A DNA stretch of 64,000 bases from CAWDMN01 sp963803155 (GTDB lineage Bacteria > Acidobacteriota > Terriglobia > Versatilivoradales > Versatilivoraceae). This document shows positions 9,178 through 17,813 of this stretch, one piece after another. Below the pieces are notes generated by a model that made no database searches, had not been told where the DNA came from, and saw only the letters and a program-made list of their open reading frames with translations. How positions within the stretch are numbered: position 1 is the first letter of the stretch; each line of letters starts with the position of its first letter. The stretch spans positions 62,001 through 126,000 of the forward strand of contig CAWDMN010000052.1 in the NCBI GenBank assembly GCA_963803155.1, given 5' to 3'. Both the position numbers and the translations under genes were made by a program.

Positions 9178-9939
9178 TCAGGCGATACCCAAGTTAAAAA
9201 CAACCTTAATGGTGGTCTCCACTCTGACCGGATTCCCGTTAAGCAGCGTGGGGCGATAACGCCACTTTTTGACTGATTCCAAAGCTGCGGGGATGAGCAG
9301 TGGATGACCGGATATCACTTTCAATTCTTCAACGGTGCCTTCAGGAGAGATGATAGCCCATAAGACTACGGTCCCTTGAACGTGGGCCTGCTTGGCGAGA
9401 ACCGGGTAGGCTGGGGTCAGCCTGGAAATCAAATTGGCCATCTGGACAATGCCCCCCACGTTGATTCGAGTTGGGCGTGGCTTTTCCTGGGCAGGTTCAG
9501 GTTTTGCGGAAGGGGGTGGGACGGTTGGGCCGGAGCCCCCCAGCAAACTTTCGAAAGCATGAGTGATTGCTGCACCAGGATCCCCGCCTATGAGAGTAGT
9601 CAGTCCTGTGTGCGGCCCATCGGAGATGGCAAACTTGTCCACGATTATTCTCACACCCTCCGGAATTTGTATGGGAGTAGTGAGGCGCGGGGTTGATCTT
9701 GAAACATCATGGATCTTTCCCCTAATAAGGTTCACTGATGGGGGCGGACCGAGCGGTGGCAGCGGCGGCATTATTGCCGCGACAATTTCAATGGTGTTAG
9801 CGAGAGTACGCGGAAATAAGAGTGGAAGGATCAATAGAAGCCCGATGGCAAGGATATGGATAGTCAGTGCCAAGGTGAAGGAAAGGGGCATTCTGGATCT
9901 GCTGTCGGGATGGGCCGATTCAATGAGTTGAGCAAACAT
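9178..9939 (-). CDS. TonB-family energy transducer
   Basis: A 253-residue protein with a short cytoplasmic N-terminus, a single membrane anchor (about residues 19-45, FTLALTIHILAIGLLLILPLLF), a Pro-rich periplasmic linker (PPLPPLGPPP and PPPSAKPEPAQEKPRP), and a C-terminal TonB domain (about 170-253) with the typical TPAYPVLAKQAHVQGTVVL, EGTVEELKVISGHPLL and KKWRYRPTLLNG elements. Such proteins pass proton-motive energy to TonB-dependent receptors. No exbB/exbD genes are adjacent. A strong ribosome site (AAAGGAGG) lies eight bases before the ATG at 9939. Confidence 0.9.
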   Translation of the reverse strand: MFAQLIESAHPDSRSRMPLSFTLALTIHILAIGLLLILPLLFPRTLANTIEIVAAIMPPLPPLGPPPSVNLIRGKIHDVSRSTPRLTTPIQIPEGVRIIVDKFAISDGPHTGLTTLIGGDPGAAITHAFESLLGGSGPTVPPPSAKPEPAQEKPRPTRINVGGIVQMANLISRLTPAYPVLAKQAHVQGTVVLWAIISPEGTVEELKVISGHPLLIPAALESVKKWRYRPTLLNGNPVRVETTIKVVFNLGIA

Positions 9940-10966
9940 GGTTTTCCCTCCTTTGAAATCTGGAATGTTTCAAGGGAAAATCCAAGGCCTCGTTCTATTC
10001 CATTCTCCCAAAGCCGCATTCATGCTGCTTCCTGCTGTATTAGACAATCACAATGCAAAATTGTTCCCAATTACTTTTTTCAGGGAAAGTCTGAACGATT
10101 TCGGAAAAAAATGCACCTCGGCAAAAATATTGAATATGCTTTTTGAATGGCATTCATACCTTTCGTGGGATTCCTTACGATGCGGACACTTCTGGGAAAA
10201 AATGTTTTATCCCCCCAAAAGAAACCGGGGCAAGGACAGCGATCAAGCCCGCGTCTGGTGGGGCAATACCGCTCCCCAAGATAATGAAAAACGATTCGCC
10301 AATCCTTACGCTTCTTTAATCGGTATCTAGAACTACGGTGAAATCAGTGAAGATTGCCCGCGGATCAACGTTTGGACTCCTGCTCTTGGCAATTGGGGTT
10401 ACACCTGAATGGTGCTGACTTAAGTATTAACAAGTCTCGGAGGGACAATGGAGAGTAGCTTGGGACCAGAGATGCGTTCGCATTAGCGGACGAATTTCGT
10501 CGTCTCTGGACACAAGATAAAAAAGTTCGCGCCCTGGAGGGGCGCGGGAGTGAATTGTTTGAGGTGCCTCCTCCACCACCCCTGCCGGAGCGGAGGGGAT
10601 TCTCCTGGATCAGTAGCCAGGGGTGCCGCAAAAGCCGCGCCACTCCTGGCTATTCTCCAATGTCCATGCCGGGACAAAATTTGAACGAATTTATCGCCAT
10701 GGGATCCGTAAGTCAGCGATATTCAGGTGACCTCTGTATTCGACTGGTGATACTCCAGGGGGAAGGGCCTTCCCCGGAGATCTCTCGGTTTGATTTGATT
10801 TGGGATTTGCGAATTCGCGGTTTCCCCCGCATCTTCTCGCGGTTGGGGAATTGCGGAAAATGAGACATTCCTCCATTTCCTCTGTCTCAACGATCACAAT
10901 CCCTGCCCGGCCAGGAAGCTGCCGCTCAAATCACGTAATGCCGCGTTAGTCCGAAACGCCTCCTCG
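9940..10966. other. 1-kb region without a supported gene
   Basis: Several short frames on both strands exist, none convincing. At 10336-10416 a GTG-initiated frame encodes a signal-peptide-like 26-mer (ending LLLLAIGVTPEWC) and then stops, which could be the remnant of a secreted protein. GC-rich hairpin-like text (GCGCCC...GGGCGCG) occurs near 10530. The stretch looks like decayed coding sequence. Confidence 0.4.
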
Positions 10967-11986
10967 TTAATCGTTGTCTCCATCCAGCAGGCCTCCCAAT
11001 CCTCCAAGGATTGAACCTTCTTCTCTGCGGCTTCCGCCCGCCTTGGGAGCTGCCGCGTAAATCCGGTCAGCGAGCCGGCTGAAAGGCAATGACTGAAGGT
11101 ATACTTTTCCGGGTCCGGCCAGGGTAGCAAGAAAAAGCCCTTCTCCACCAAAAAGAGTATTTTTGATTCCGCCCGTGAATTGAATGTCATAATGGACGGA
11201 AGGCTGAAATGCCACGAGGCAACCGGTGTCCACGCGCAACGTCTCCCCCGGGCCCAATTCTTTTTGAATAATTGTTCCCCCTGAATGAACAAAAGCCCAA
11301 CCATCTCCTTCGAGCTTTTCCAATATGAATCCTTCGCCGCCGAACAATCCGGCACCGATTCGGCGCGTGAAGGCGATTCCCACCGAAGTCCCTTTGGCCG
11401 CGCATAGAAAAGCATCCTTTTGACAGGTGATGCTGCCACCAATCTGGGAAAGATTCAGTGAGATGATTTTGCCTGGATATGGCGCGGCAAATGCCACCTT
11501 CTCCCGCTGGCCGGAGTTGCAGGTGAAGAATGTCATGAAAAGACTTTCACCGGTCAACACCCGCTTGCCAGCGGATAAAAGCTTATCCATAAAACCGGCA
11601 TTGGGTTGGCTTCCATCGCTAAATTGGGTCTGCATGCCGATACCCCCGGTCATATAAAACATTGCGCCAGCCTCTGCAACCACGGATTCGCCGGGATCCA
11701 AGGTGATTTCCACAAACTGCATATCATCCCCAAACACCTCGTAATCGATTTCGTGGCAACGCTTCCAGGCCGTTCCAGACGCGGGCGGCGGAGGAACCCC
11801 AGGAGAGGAGGCCTGGAAAAATTGGTTGAATTGGGAAATCTGTCCAAGGGGAATCCACTCACTCATTCCTTGGGAAAAGGCAAAGGTCTGCGCATCGGCC
11901 TGCTGAGAACGAATACGGTTGGCAACTTCGTCTACAGTCATGGGACCTTCAGATTTTCCATTCATTGCCAAATACCAATAGCTCAT
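10967..11986 (-). CDS. GYF domain plus AIM24 (TIGR00266) family protein
   Basis: A 339-residue cytoplasmic protein. Residues 1-60 form a GYF_2 domain (MSYWYLAMNGKSEGP...W at start, EWIPLGQI), a small peptide-binding module. After a Pro-rich linker (PGVPPPP) residues about 80-300 match the AIM24/TIGR00266 family: FVEITLDPGESVVAEAGAMFYM, GEGLFLATLAGPGKVYLQSLP, with alternating strands expected of its double beta-sandwich. The C-terminus is a Gly-rich tail (GGLGGLLDGDND). The biochemical role of bacterial AIM24 proteins is not established. GAGGAG precedes the start at 11986. The gene stands alone, flanked by long non-coding stretches. Confidence 0.88.
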   Translation of the reverse strand: MSYWYLAMNGKSEGPMTVDEVANRIRSQQADAQTFAFSQGMSEWIPLGQISQFNQFFQASSPGVPPPPASGTAWKRCHEIDYEVFGDDMQFVEITLDPGESVVAEAGAMFYMTGGIGMQTQFSDGSQPNAGFMDKLLSAGKRVLTGESLFMTFFTCNSGQREKVAFAAPYPGKIISLNLSQIGGSITCQKDAFLCAAKGTSVGIAFTRRIGAGLFGGEGFILEKLEGDGWAFVHSGGTIIQKELGPGETLRVDTGCLVAFQPSVHYDIQFTGGIKNTLFGGEGLFLATLAGPGKVYLQSLPFSRLADRIYAAAPKAGGSRREEGSILGGLGGLLDGDND

Positions 11987-12338
11987 TTTATTATTCTCCT
12001 CGATTCAGGAAATCCAGACTCTGGATACTATGCACCCGAATTTACCTCATTCTTTTCTGGCATCAAACAGAATAAGGGGGCAATAAAAAGTGGGAGACAA
12101 AAGATTAGCGTGAATTGTTCATTGGCGGGGACCAGTGGCAGGGTGCGCTGTTCCCGCCAGTGGCCTTCTTGCCGATGGCCAAATGGTCAATATTGCGGCC
12201 TGTGTTTAATGGATAAGGAAACAGCGGAACGATGGCAATGGAATCCAGCAGATGCCATTTAAAACTAAGACGAGGATGGTTTTCGCTGAATCCCGCCCTG
12301 GATAAGATCTTGCCGAGAGACTCGGCCATCCGCTTAAA
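11987..12338. other. Intergenic stretch, no gene seen
   Basis: About 350 bp. A 74-residue minus-strand frame (12105-12329) lacks a ribosome site and family resemblance and is not called. Confidence 0.4.
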
Positions 12339-13010
12339 TCAAAAAATCCTTTGCCAGACGGCATGGCCGACAAAGAAGGGTCCCATCGACTGAATATATT
12401 CGGAGGTCTGACGGGTCTTGCGCATGGACTGCACCACGTGGGAAAGCGGGTAAAGCGCCTGGCCAAGGAGGCCGATGACGAATTCGTTATCTTTTGCATC
12501 CAGCCCATGGCAGGCCAGCCGGATATCATGGGCCAGATCGGCTTCACCATAAGCCCGGCCGATCATGGCGTGTTCGCGCAAAATGGCTCCTTGTTCGTCG
12601 TGCGGTAAACGGGCAAATCCACCGGTGCGGCGCAAAGGATACCAAACCGCCCAAGGCCACGTAGGATTGGTGACGCTCTTGCGAGGACGGTCAATAAGCC
12701 AGTACTCCAGATCCTGTTCAAATCCGGTGGAATAGGTCCGGCCCAGCATGGAGAAATCAGACTTTAAGTGCAGGTCAATAAAAGGTCCCGAATTGAGCAG
12801 TTCCCTCAGAGTCGAGACAAAAAAATTCGGATCTTCGTGCAAAGCCAGGACCCCTACTCCACGAGGATCCAAAGCATCCTGGTAAAGTACTCCTTCCACT
12901 TTGCTTTCCGCCAGAGCTTTTATCAGCGGATTGGTGTCAAAGCATCCCGTGAAGATCTGCAGCAGCATAAATAGGCGGTGATCGGACGTTTGACGTTGAC
13001 CATCCTTCAT
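12339..13010 (-). CDS. Chlorite dismutase family (haem-binding) protein
   Basis: A 223-residue protein with the hallmarks of the chlorite dismutase/HemQ superfamily: GVGVLALHEDPNFF, SDFSMLGRTYSTG, RPRKSVTNPTWPWAVWYPLRRTGGFARL, EHAMIGRAYGE (containing the likely proximal His), HDIRLACHGLDAKDNEFVIGL and a C-terminal ESMGPFFVGHAVWQ-like end. Members bind haem or coprohaem and act as peroxidases, chlorite dismutases or coprohaem decarboxylases; the subfamily cannot be fixed by eye. It lies downstream of ccmD on the same strand, 160 bp away, which fits a haem-related job. The ATG at 13010 follows GGAACGAGGAGCG; a start at 13076 or 13058 is possible. Confidence 0.78.
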   Translation of the reverse strand: MKDGQRQTSDHRLFMLLQIFTGCFDTNPLIKALAESKVEGVLYQDALDPRGVGVLALHEDPNFFVSTLRELLNSGPFIDLHLKSDFSMLGRTYSTGFEQDLEYWLIDRPRKSVTNPTWPWAVWYPLRRTGGFARLPHDEQGAILREHAMIGRAYGEADLAHDIRLACHGLDAKDNEFVIGLLGQALYPLSHVVQSMRKTRQTSEYIQSMGPFFVGHAVWQRIF

Positions 13011-13170
13011 CGCTCCTCGTTCCTTCAATTCATGTCGCAAAAGATTGGTATTTTCCATAGCCGTTGAGTGGATCATCTATGACAGCGCTAAAATTGACAA
13101 TAGATGCGAATCGTTTTATCCCCCCAAGATTCTAAGTATTCTCCGCCCAGGTTATTGCGTAATTGGCATT

Positions 13171-13308
13171 TTAATTGAGGCGTTCTTTGATTTTTTCCTC
13201 CAGCCGGGCCAGTTCACTTTCCACCCGCCGTTGACGCCGGGATAAAGAAAAAAGGTACCAGGACAAAATAATCCAAATGGCTGTATAAGCGGCAAACAAA
13301 TAATTCAT
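13171..13308 (-). CDS. ccmD: CcmD, small haem exporter subunit
   Basis: A 45-residue protein: a short N-terminus (MNYLFAAYTAIW), one membrane helix (about 5-22), then a highly charged cytoplasmic tail (RRQRRVESELARLEEKIKERLN). Length, topology and position directly behind ccmC match CcmD, which stabilises the CcmABC complex and helps release haem-loaded CcmE. Its ATG overlaps the ccmC stop codon (ATGA at 13305-13308), so translation is probably coupled. It is short enough to be missed by many gene finders. Confidence 0.88.
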   Translation of the reverse strand: MNYLFAAYTAIWIILSWYLFSLSRRQRRVESELARLEEKIKERLN

Positions 13309-13997
13309 TTTCCCTCCGAAAGGCGGACATTCAATTCCCGCTGCAAAGCTTCCAGCCGGTCACTGCTTTGATCAATGCGACATCGCATTTGCCAGAGCAA
13401 AAAGAAAAGAAAGGTGAAGGCCGTCATGGAAAGCAGGAAAGTAAAGAGCATGCTGGGATCCAGACCAGAGCTTTCTCCGCCGCCTATCACCGGTTGCGGA
13501 TGCTGAGTACGCCACCAGCGGTTCGACATGTAGACAATAGGCACGTCAATGGCTCCAATGATTCCGAATACCGCAGATAAGCGTGCCCGCTGAAGCGGCG
13601 ATTCCAGAAGACGCCGGAGCAGGAGATAACCCAGGTAAATTAACCAAAGCACAAAGAAGGAAGTCAACCTGGCATCCCAAGTCCAATAAATTCCCCAAAC
13701 TGGTTTTGCCCAGAGAGGTCCGCTGATCAGCACCATAGTCGTAAAAATGGCTCCCACTTCGGCCGCCGCGGAAGCGCGAATATCCCAAGCCCGATCATTC
13801 TTAATCAGAAACAATATGCTGCAAATAAAGACTAGAAAAATGCCGAGGAATCCCGTCCAGGCTGACGGAACATGGAAGTAAAAAATCCGCTGCACCTCGC
13901 CCATGGAAGCTTCCGTGGGAGCAAAAAGGAAGATGCAGTAAAGCGAAGCCAAAATCAGCATGATGGCGGGCAAAAGCAACCAGTTCAAGGATCGCAT
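13305..13997 (-). CDS. ccmC: CcmC, haem-handling membrane protein of System I
   Basis: A 230-residue, six-helix inner-membrane protein. It carries the tryptophan-rich WWD motif WGIYWTWDAR (101-110) and the two periplasmic histidines expected to ligate haem: His42 (FHVPSAW) and His166 (RTQHPQP). CcmC takes haem and loads it onto CcmE. It starts seven bases after the ccmB stop and overlaps ccmD. The C-terminal tail after the last helix is long and charged (RCRIDQSSDRLEALQ), a little longer than in the E. coli protein. Confidence 0.95.
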   Translation of the reverse strand: MRSLNWLLLPAIMLILASLYCIFLFAPTEASMGEVQRIFYFHVPSAWTGFLGIFLVFICSILFLIKNDRAWDIRASAAAEVGAIFTTMVLISGPLWAKPVWGIYWTWDARLTSFFVLWLIYLGYLLLRRLLESPLQRARLSAVFGIIGAIDVPIVYMSNRWWRTQHPQPVIGGGESSGLDPSMLFTFLLSMTAFTFLFFLLWQMRCRIDQSSDRLEALQRELNVRLSEGK

Positions 13998-14003
13998 CCC
14001 GGA

Positions 14004-14681
14004 TTACTCCTCCAAAACATAATCAAATAGCAACAGGGGAACTGTAATAAATATAACATCAAATGCGAACAGGAACTTAAGCCAGAAACCCAGGGCTTCA
14101 CCGGGAGGATCCGTAAAAGCCGCGGCAGTTGCCTCCACCGATCCAATGGCAGAGGGAAGAGCCACCGGGAGAAGGAGCAAGGGCAACATCACATCGCTCA
14201 TCCGCGTATTCATGGAAACGGCGGCCAATATAGTCCCAACGGAAGCAAACCCAATTGTGCCCAGCGGCACGATCAACAACAACCACCCGATTTTGGATCC
14301 GAGGGATAAATTGAAAAAAACCGCGAAGCAACCCAAAATTGCAGTTTCCGCCGCAAGCATGAAGAGCAGGTTGGCAAGCATCTTGCCAAGAAAGATTGCA
14401 CCCCAATTGACGGGGGCGAGCATGAGTCCCTGCAACGCTTCATTATCCCGCTCTGATGCAAAGGCCCGATTGAGTCCCAAAATGCCGGCAAAGATGAAGG
14501 TGGTCCAGAGCAAGCCGGGACCGAATTTTTGTGTCTCTATACTATCGGGCTCAAAGGCAAAATGAAAAGTCAAAATCACCAGCAGCCCAAACAGAAGCAT
14601 GGAGGTCAAGGCATCACGAGTCCGGTATTCGTTGAGGAGGTCTTTCCAAAAAATGGCCCCGGCCTGATTAAGAAATTTCAC
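14004..14681 (-). CDS. ccmB: CcmB, membrane subunit of the haem-release ABC complex
   Basis: A 225-residue protein with six hydrophobic segments, the size expected for CcmB. The family N-terminus FWKDLLNEYRTRDALTSMLLFGLLVILTF is clear. The frame is open upstream to 14813, but the GTG at 14681 is preferred: GGAAGG precedes it, it gives the normal length, and it overlaps the 3' end of ccmA by 14 bases, indicating coupled translation. With CcmA it forms the ABC transporter-like complex whose ATP hydrolysis releases haem-CcmE from CcmC. Confidence 0.92.
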   Translation of the reverse strand: MKFLNQAGAIFWKDLLNEYRTRDALTSMLLFGLLVILTFHFAFEPDSIETQKFGPGLLWTTFIFAGILGLNRAFASERDNEALQGLMLAPVNWGAIFLGKMLANLLFMLAAETAILGCFAVFFNLSLGSKIGWLLLIVPLGTIGFASVGTILAAVSMNTRMSDVMLPLLLLPVALPSAIGSVEATAAAFTDPPGEALGFWLKFLFAFDVIFITVPLLLFDYVLEE

Positions 14682-15396
14682 GGCGCCCTTCCTTAAGAAA
14701 ATTCCGATACTCTTCCCGTATGGATTGAACGTCACCCCACGCTTCATGGCAGATTTTCCCTTGGTTGAGGAATAACCAGCGGCTGACATGCTCCAGACCA
14801 TGTTCGAGGTCATGAGTCACCATCAGGATAGTCCCGCCATCCCGGAGAAATTTTCCCAACCAACTACTCAAGATTTCCGAGGCTTCCCAGTCCAATCCCG
14901 TGAAGGGTTCATCCAAGAGCAACAGTTCCGGCTGATGCAGCGTTGCCCTTGCAATAGCCAGCCGCTGTTGCATCCCCCGTGAGAACCCCTTCACTTCCCG
15001 GTCCGCACTGCCCTGCAAACCCACCTGTTCCAAGGCTGCCTCTATTTTAGGTTCCCTATCCTCAAGTCCGTATAATCTGGAATAGAAACGAAGATTCTCG
15101 CGAGCGGTGAGATTGCGGTAGAGAAAGCTTTGATGGCCCACAAACCCAAGACGATGGCGCACCTGTTCCGCGTCCTGATCCAAATCCAATCCACACACTT
15201 CCACTCGTCCGGCGTTAGGCCGGACCAGTCGGGAGACGATGCGCAAAAGCGTCGATTTTCCGGCGCCGTTTCGTCCCAACAAAACCATGAAATCACCGCG
15301 GTGAATTTGGAGGTTGATCCCCTGAAGAGCGACCGTAGGACCAAACCATTTTTCCACATTTTCCAGATGCACCACGGGCGAGAAATCAGAATTCAT
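14668..15396 (-). CDS. ccmA: CcmA, ATPase of the haem-release ABC complex
   Basis: A 242-residue ABC ATPase. Walker A is GRNGAGKST (41-49), the signature is FSRGMQQR (138-145; the usual LSGGQ is altered as is common in CcmA), and Walker B is LLLLDEPFTGLD (158-169), followed by the switch His in MVTHD. Its ATG overlaps the stop of the upstream carboxypeptidase-regulatory protein (ATGA) and its own 3' end overlaps ccmB. It provides ATP hydrolysis to release haem-loaded CcmE. Confidence 0.95.
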   Translation of the reverse strand: MNSDFSPVVHLENVEKWFGPTVALQGINLQIHRGDFMVLLGRNGAGKSTLLRIVSRLVRPNAGRVEVCGLDLDQDAEQVRHRLGFVGHQSFLYRNLTARENLRFYSRLYGLEDREPKIEAALEQVGLQGSADREVKGFSRGMQQRLAIARATLHQPELLLLDEPFTGLDWEASEILSSWLGKFLRDGGTILMVTHDLEHGLEHVSRWLFLNQGKICHEAWGDVQSIREEYRNFLKEGRREIS

Positions 15397-16481
15397 TTTT
15401 TCTTTTTAGAGGAAACCGTCTCCAGTTGGGAGGCCGATTGGCGTATGGCAAACAAAATCACCAGAACGAAAAAGAATCCCAAAGCGCCCAGAATGATCCC
15501 CCTTTTTTGATAAATCCGGTTGGGGATTCGTACTACTCGTTCATCATCGGCTGAAGGCGGCGCGGTGGAAGCGGTGTCACCGCTGGCTTCGCTCACTTCC
15601 GGTGCTTGGCCGGAGACAACAATCTTCAAATCTTTCTGGGGTGATAGTCCAGAGGCAATGTAAGCGGACGATCCTGTTTGAGGGTCGGATCCTACTGAAG
15701 AAAGGGCACTGGACTCAACCCTCAAATCAGCTGGAAGCACCAACACCCGCGTTGAATCAATATCGTAAAATACCCGGTGCTGGAAAAGACGCTCGCTGGA
15801 CGGGTAATTCACCCGATAGGAAATTCGCACTTCATTCTTTCCAGGCTTCATGGGATAGGCAATGAAATGTCCGCCCTCCTTGCGTTTTCCCGGAGTCTGC
15901 GGCAGAGGGATGCCGGAAAGGCCCAGAACGGAAACGGCGAGATCCTGAATCGCCTGGTCGGCGGGAAAGTCAAAGAAGAATGTGCCCGCGGGATTTTCCA
16001 ATGTCCTCGGTGGCTGGCTGTTGTTCTCCACGAAATATTGTTCCTGCACCAGCAATGCCATTCCGCTGGCTTGCAACAGCATGATCGGCAGAGAAACACG
16101 GATCTGCCGGGAATCAGCGGTAGATTCAAAAATCTTGATTTCGATGGGCGAAGCCGAACCTGGAGAAACCGCCTGATTATAATTCACCCCTTGATAAATA
16201 ACCCGCAACAGCATCTGTATGGCCCCTTCAGCGGAAGAGGCGTCAAGCCGGAAAGTCCCGTCTACGGCGGTGTGAGCCTCTGCTGTGGAACGCATCCCTT
16301 GGCTAAGGACCATCAACTCCACCGTTTGGTCCGCGGCGGGTTTTCCAGATGTGCCATTCACTACTTTGCCGGTTATGACCTTTTGGGCAATCCCCAGGAC
16401 CGGACAATATAAAATCGATATGAGGCAAAAGATCCTCGAGAGCATCCGAAAAGGCAGGGAATTTAAATGGAATTTGATCAT
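15393..16481 (-). CDS. Carboxypeptidase-regulatory-like membrane protein in ccm locus
   Basis: A 362-residue protein, not assigned to a named family. It has an N-terminal signal or anchor (about 12-32), a carboxypeptidase-regulatory-like beta domain (about 34-120, ITGKVVNGTSGKPAADQTVELMV ... DGTFRLD), a periplasmic beta-rich middle (about 130-300), and a C-terminal membrane helix (about 330-350) ending in a basic cytoplasmic tail SSKKKK. It would face the periplasm from the inner membrane. Its stop overlaps the start of ccmA, so the two are probably translated together. That makes a role in cytochrome c maturation or haem delivery plausible but unproven. Confidence 0.78.
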   Translation of the reverse strand: MIKFHLNSLPFRMLSRIFCLISILYCPVLGIAQKVITGKVVNGTSGKPAADQTVELMVLSQGMRSTAEAHTAVDGTFRLDASSAEGAIQMLLRVIYQGVNYNQAVSPGSASPIEIKIFESTADSRQIRVSLPIMLLQASGMALLVQEQYFVENNSQPPRTLENPAGTFFFDFPADQAIQDLAVSVLGLSGIPLPQTPGKRKEGGHFIAYPMKPGKNEVRISYRVNYPSSERLFQHRVFYDIDSTRVLVLPADLRVESSALSSVGSDPQTGSSAYIASGLSPQKDLKIVVSGQAPEVSEASGDTASTAPPSADDERVVRIPNRIYQKRGIILGALGFFFVLVILFAIRQSASQLETVSSKKKK

Positions 16482-16809
16482 TCTCGTTTAAAAGACCTTT
16501 GCTGAAAGTCAATTGGCAATTACTTGCTTCGCTTCGAAGATTTACAGTCTATCCTAAATTGACCGGCGAGGATCGAAAATCTTCCCATGATATCCCCACA
16601 AAAAAAATGCCTTGCCGCTGTGTTCTCTTGTCTACCTTTTGACTTCGCCAAGCATCTCTCGCGACAAGAAGACTGGATTGGCAAAGGCTCCAGTTGAGAG
16701 ACGACAAGGAACTATTTCAGCGGTATACACTGTATCTCAAATGTAAAAATCCGCCGGAGATCAATCAGAACGGAATCGGTGATCAACGGTTGATCTGCGG
16801 AAAAATGAA
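16482..16809. other. Gap inside the ccm locus, no gene seen
   Basis: About 330 bp separating the CcmI-like gene from the carboxypeptidase-regulatory gene. No ORF, no strong terminator, no consensus promoter seen, so whether the two halves of the ccm locus form one transcript is open. Confidence 0.4.
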
Positions 16810-17166
16810 TCAAGATTTTCTCTTTTTAGATGAATTCTCGGCCAGGACGGATATGATTTTTTTTTCTCCCGGTTTTTCGAGGGTCTGCGGTTGCAGCCGA
16901 TCAATTTGCCGCATGACATTCACAGCCTCCCGCGTAAAATCCTCGCGCAATTTCTGGTAATCCTCTTCCGATAGCTTTCCCATTTGATATTCAAATTCCA
17001 AGTCTTTGATGTTCTCGTAGATTGTCTGCTTTTGATGAAGCAGAAGTTTGATGGGACTGGCGCTCTCCCAACCCATGGTGAAACCACTTGTGAGGATCAA
17101 GGGATAAAAAATGTAGAGCAGGCTGCCGGCGGTGATAAGGATTCCCATCAGAATAAAAAGGCTCAT
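16810..17166 (-). CDS. CcmI-like small membrane protein
   Basis: A 118-residue protein with one or two N-terminal hydrophobic stretches (residues 3-30) and a cytosolic helical part containing KQTIYENIKDLEFEYQMGKLSEEDYQKLREDF, the motif seen in the N-terminal region of CcmI/CycH-like proteins and in short relatives from Acidobacteriota. The TPR part of full CcmI is absent. CcmI delivers apocytochrome c to the haem lyase; this short form may tether CcmH/CcmF. It starts 13 bases after ccmH ends. The C-terminus is basic (SSKKRKS). Confidence 0.72.
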   Translation of the reverse strand: MSLFILMGILITAGSLLYIFYPLILTSGFTMGWESASPIKLLLHQKQTIYENIKDLEFEYQMGKLSEEDYQKLREDFTREAVNVMRQIDRLQPQTLEKPGEKKIISVLAENSSKKRKS

Positions 17167-17179
17167 CCGGAACGTCTCC

Positions 17180-17764
17180 TTACAAATCTTTTAATTCCTC
17201 TTCCAAGCGTTCACGATACTCGTCCGGGACTGGAGAAGGCGATTCAGTGGCGACCGCATCGACGGCTCTGCGGCGTAGCCAATAATGAATCACGATGGCG
17301 ACGAAAAAAAATCCCACGAGGAGCATGAAGAAAGGCAAAATCCAGGCAGTCAAATCAAAACCCTTGGTGGTAGGAGCGGAAAGGATCCGTTTGCCGTATT
17401 TGGCCACGAAGAGAGACGCAATTTGATCTTCGGTTTTCCCTTCCCGCAAGAGTGCCGCGATTTCCGCGCGCAGCGGAGTAGCCGACCCGCAGTTGAGCAT
17501 GGCGCATGCCGAGAGCTGATGGTTGCAGCCACATTGGCAGACAAACCGTTCAGACACTTTTCTCACTTCGGGAGAAACAATCTGTGCGCAAAGATGGAGA
17601 GGGAAGCCAATGGTGAAAATAACCGAGAGCAGAGTTAATAGAGGAATTTTTAGCTGAGCAATTCTATTAAGCAGTGACCACTCGCGGGCCAGAATCAGCT
17701 GGAAGAGTTGCTTCACAATAGCTCCAGAAAAATATAGGTTGGCTTTTGTGCAAAAGAAAACCAA
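17180..17764 (-). CDS. ccmH: CcmH/NrfF-type apocytochrome thioreductase, multi-Cys variant
   Basis: A 194-residue protein with an N-terminal signal/anchor (hydrophobic about 38-60), a periplasmic CcmH domain and a C-terminal membrane helix (about 140-162). In place of the simple RCxxC of E. coli CcmH it has FVCQCGCNHQLSAC...NC, with Cys76, 78, 80, 87 and 92 (C-x-C-x-C-x6-C-x4-C). The following LRAEIAALLREGKTEDQIASLFVAKYGKRIL matches the helical CcmH core. It reduces apocytochrome cysteines before haem attachment. The true start may be internal (GTG or TTG codons before the hydrophobic stretch). It sits between ccmF and the CcmI-like gene. Confidence 0.88.
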   Translation of the reverse strand: MVFFCTKANLYFSGAIVKQLFQLILAREWSLLNRIAQLKIPLLTLLSVIFTIGFPLHLCAQIVSPEVRKVSERFVCQCGCNHQLSACAMLNCGSATPLRAEIAALLREGKTEDQIASLFVAKYGKRILSAPTTKGFDLTAWILPFFMLLVGFFFVAIVIHYWLRRRAVDAVATESPSPVPDEYRERLEEELKDL

Positions 17765-17813
17765 AATACGCTAGCCTGCGTCAAAGACTGCCGCGTCCCC
17801 GCCGCATTTTCCC

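Noticed and set aside
10555..10863. 102-residue + strand ORF
   Set aside because: Low-complexity start, no ribosome site, no family resemblance.
11606..12262. 218-residue + strand ORF overlapping the AIM24 gene start and gap
   Set aside because: Mostly antisense to a confident gene, no recognisable domain.
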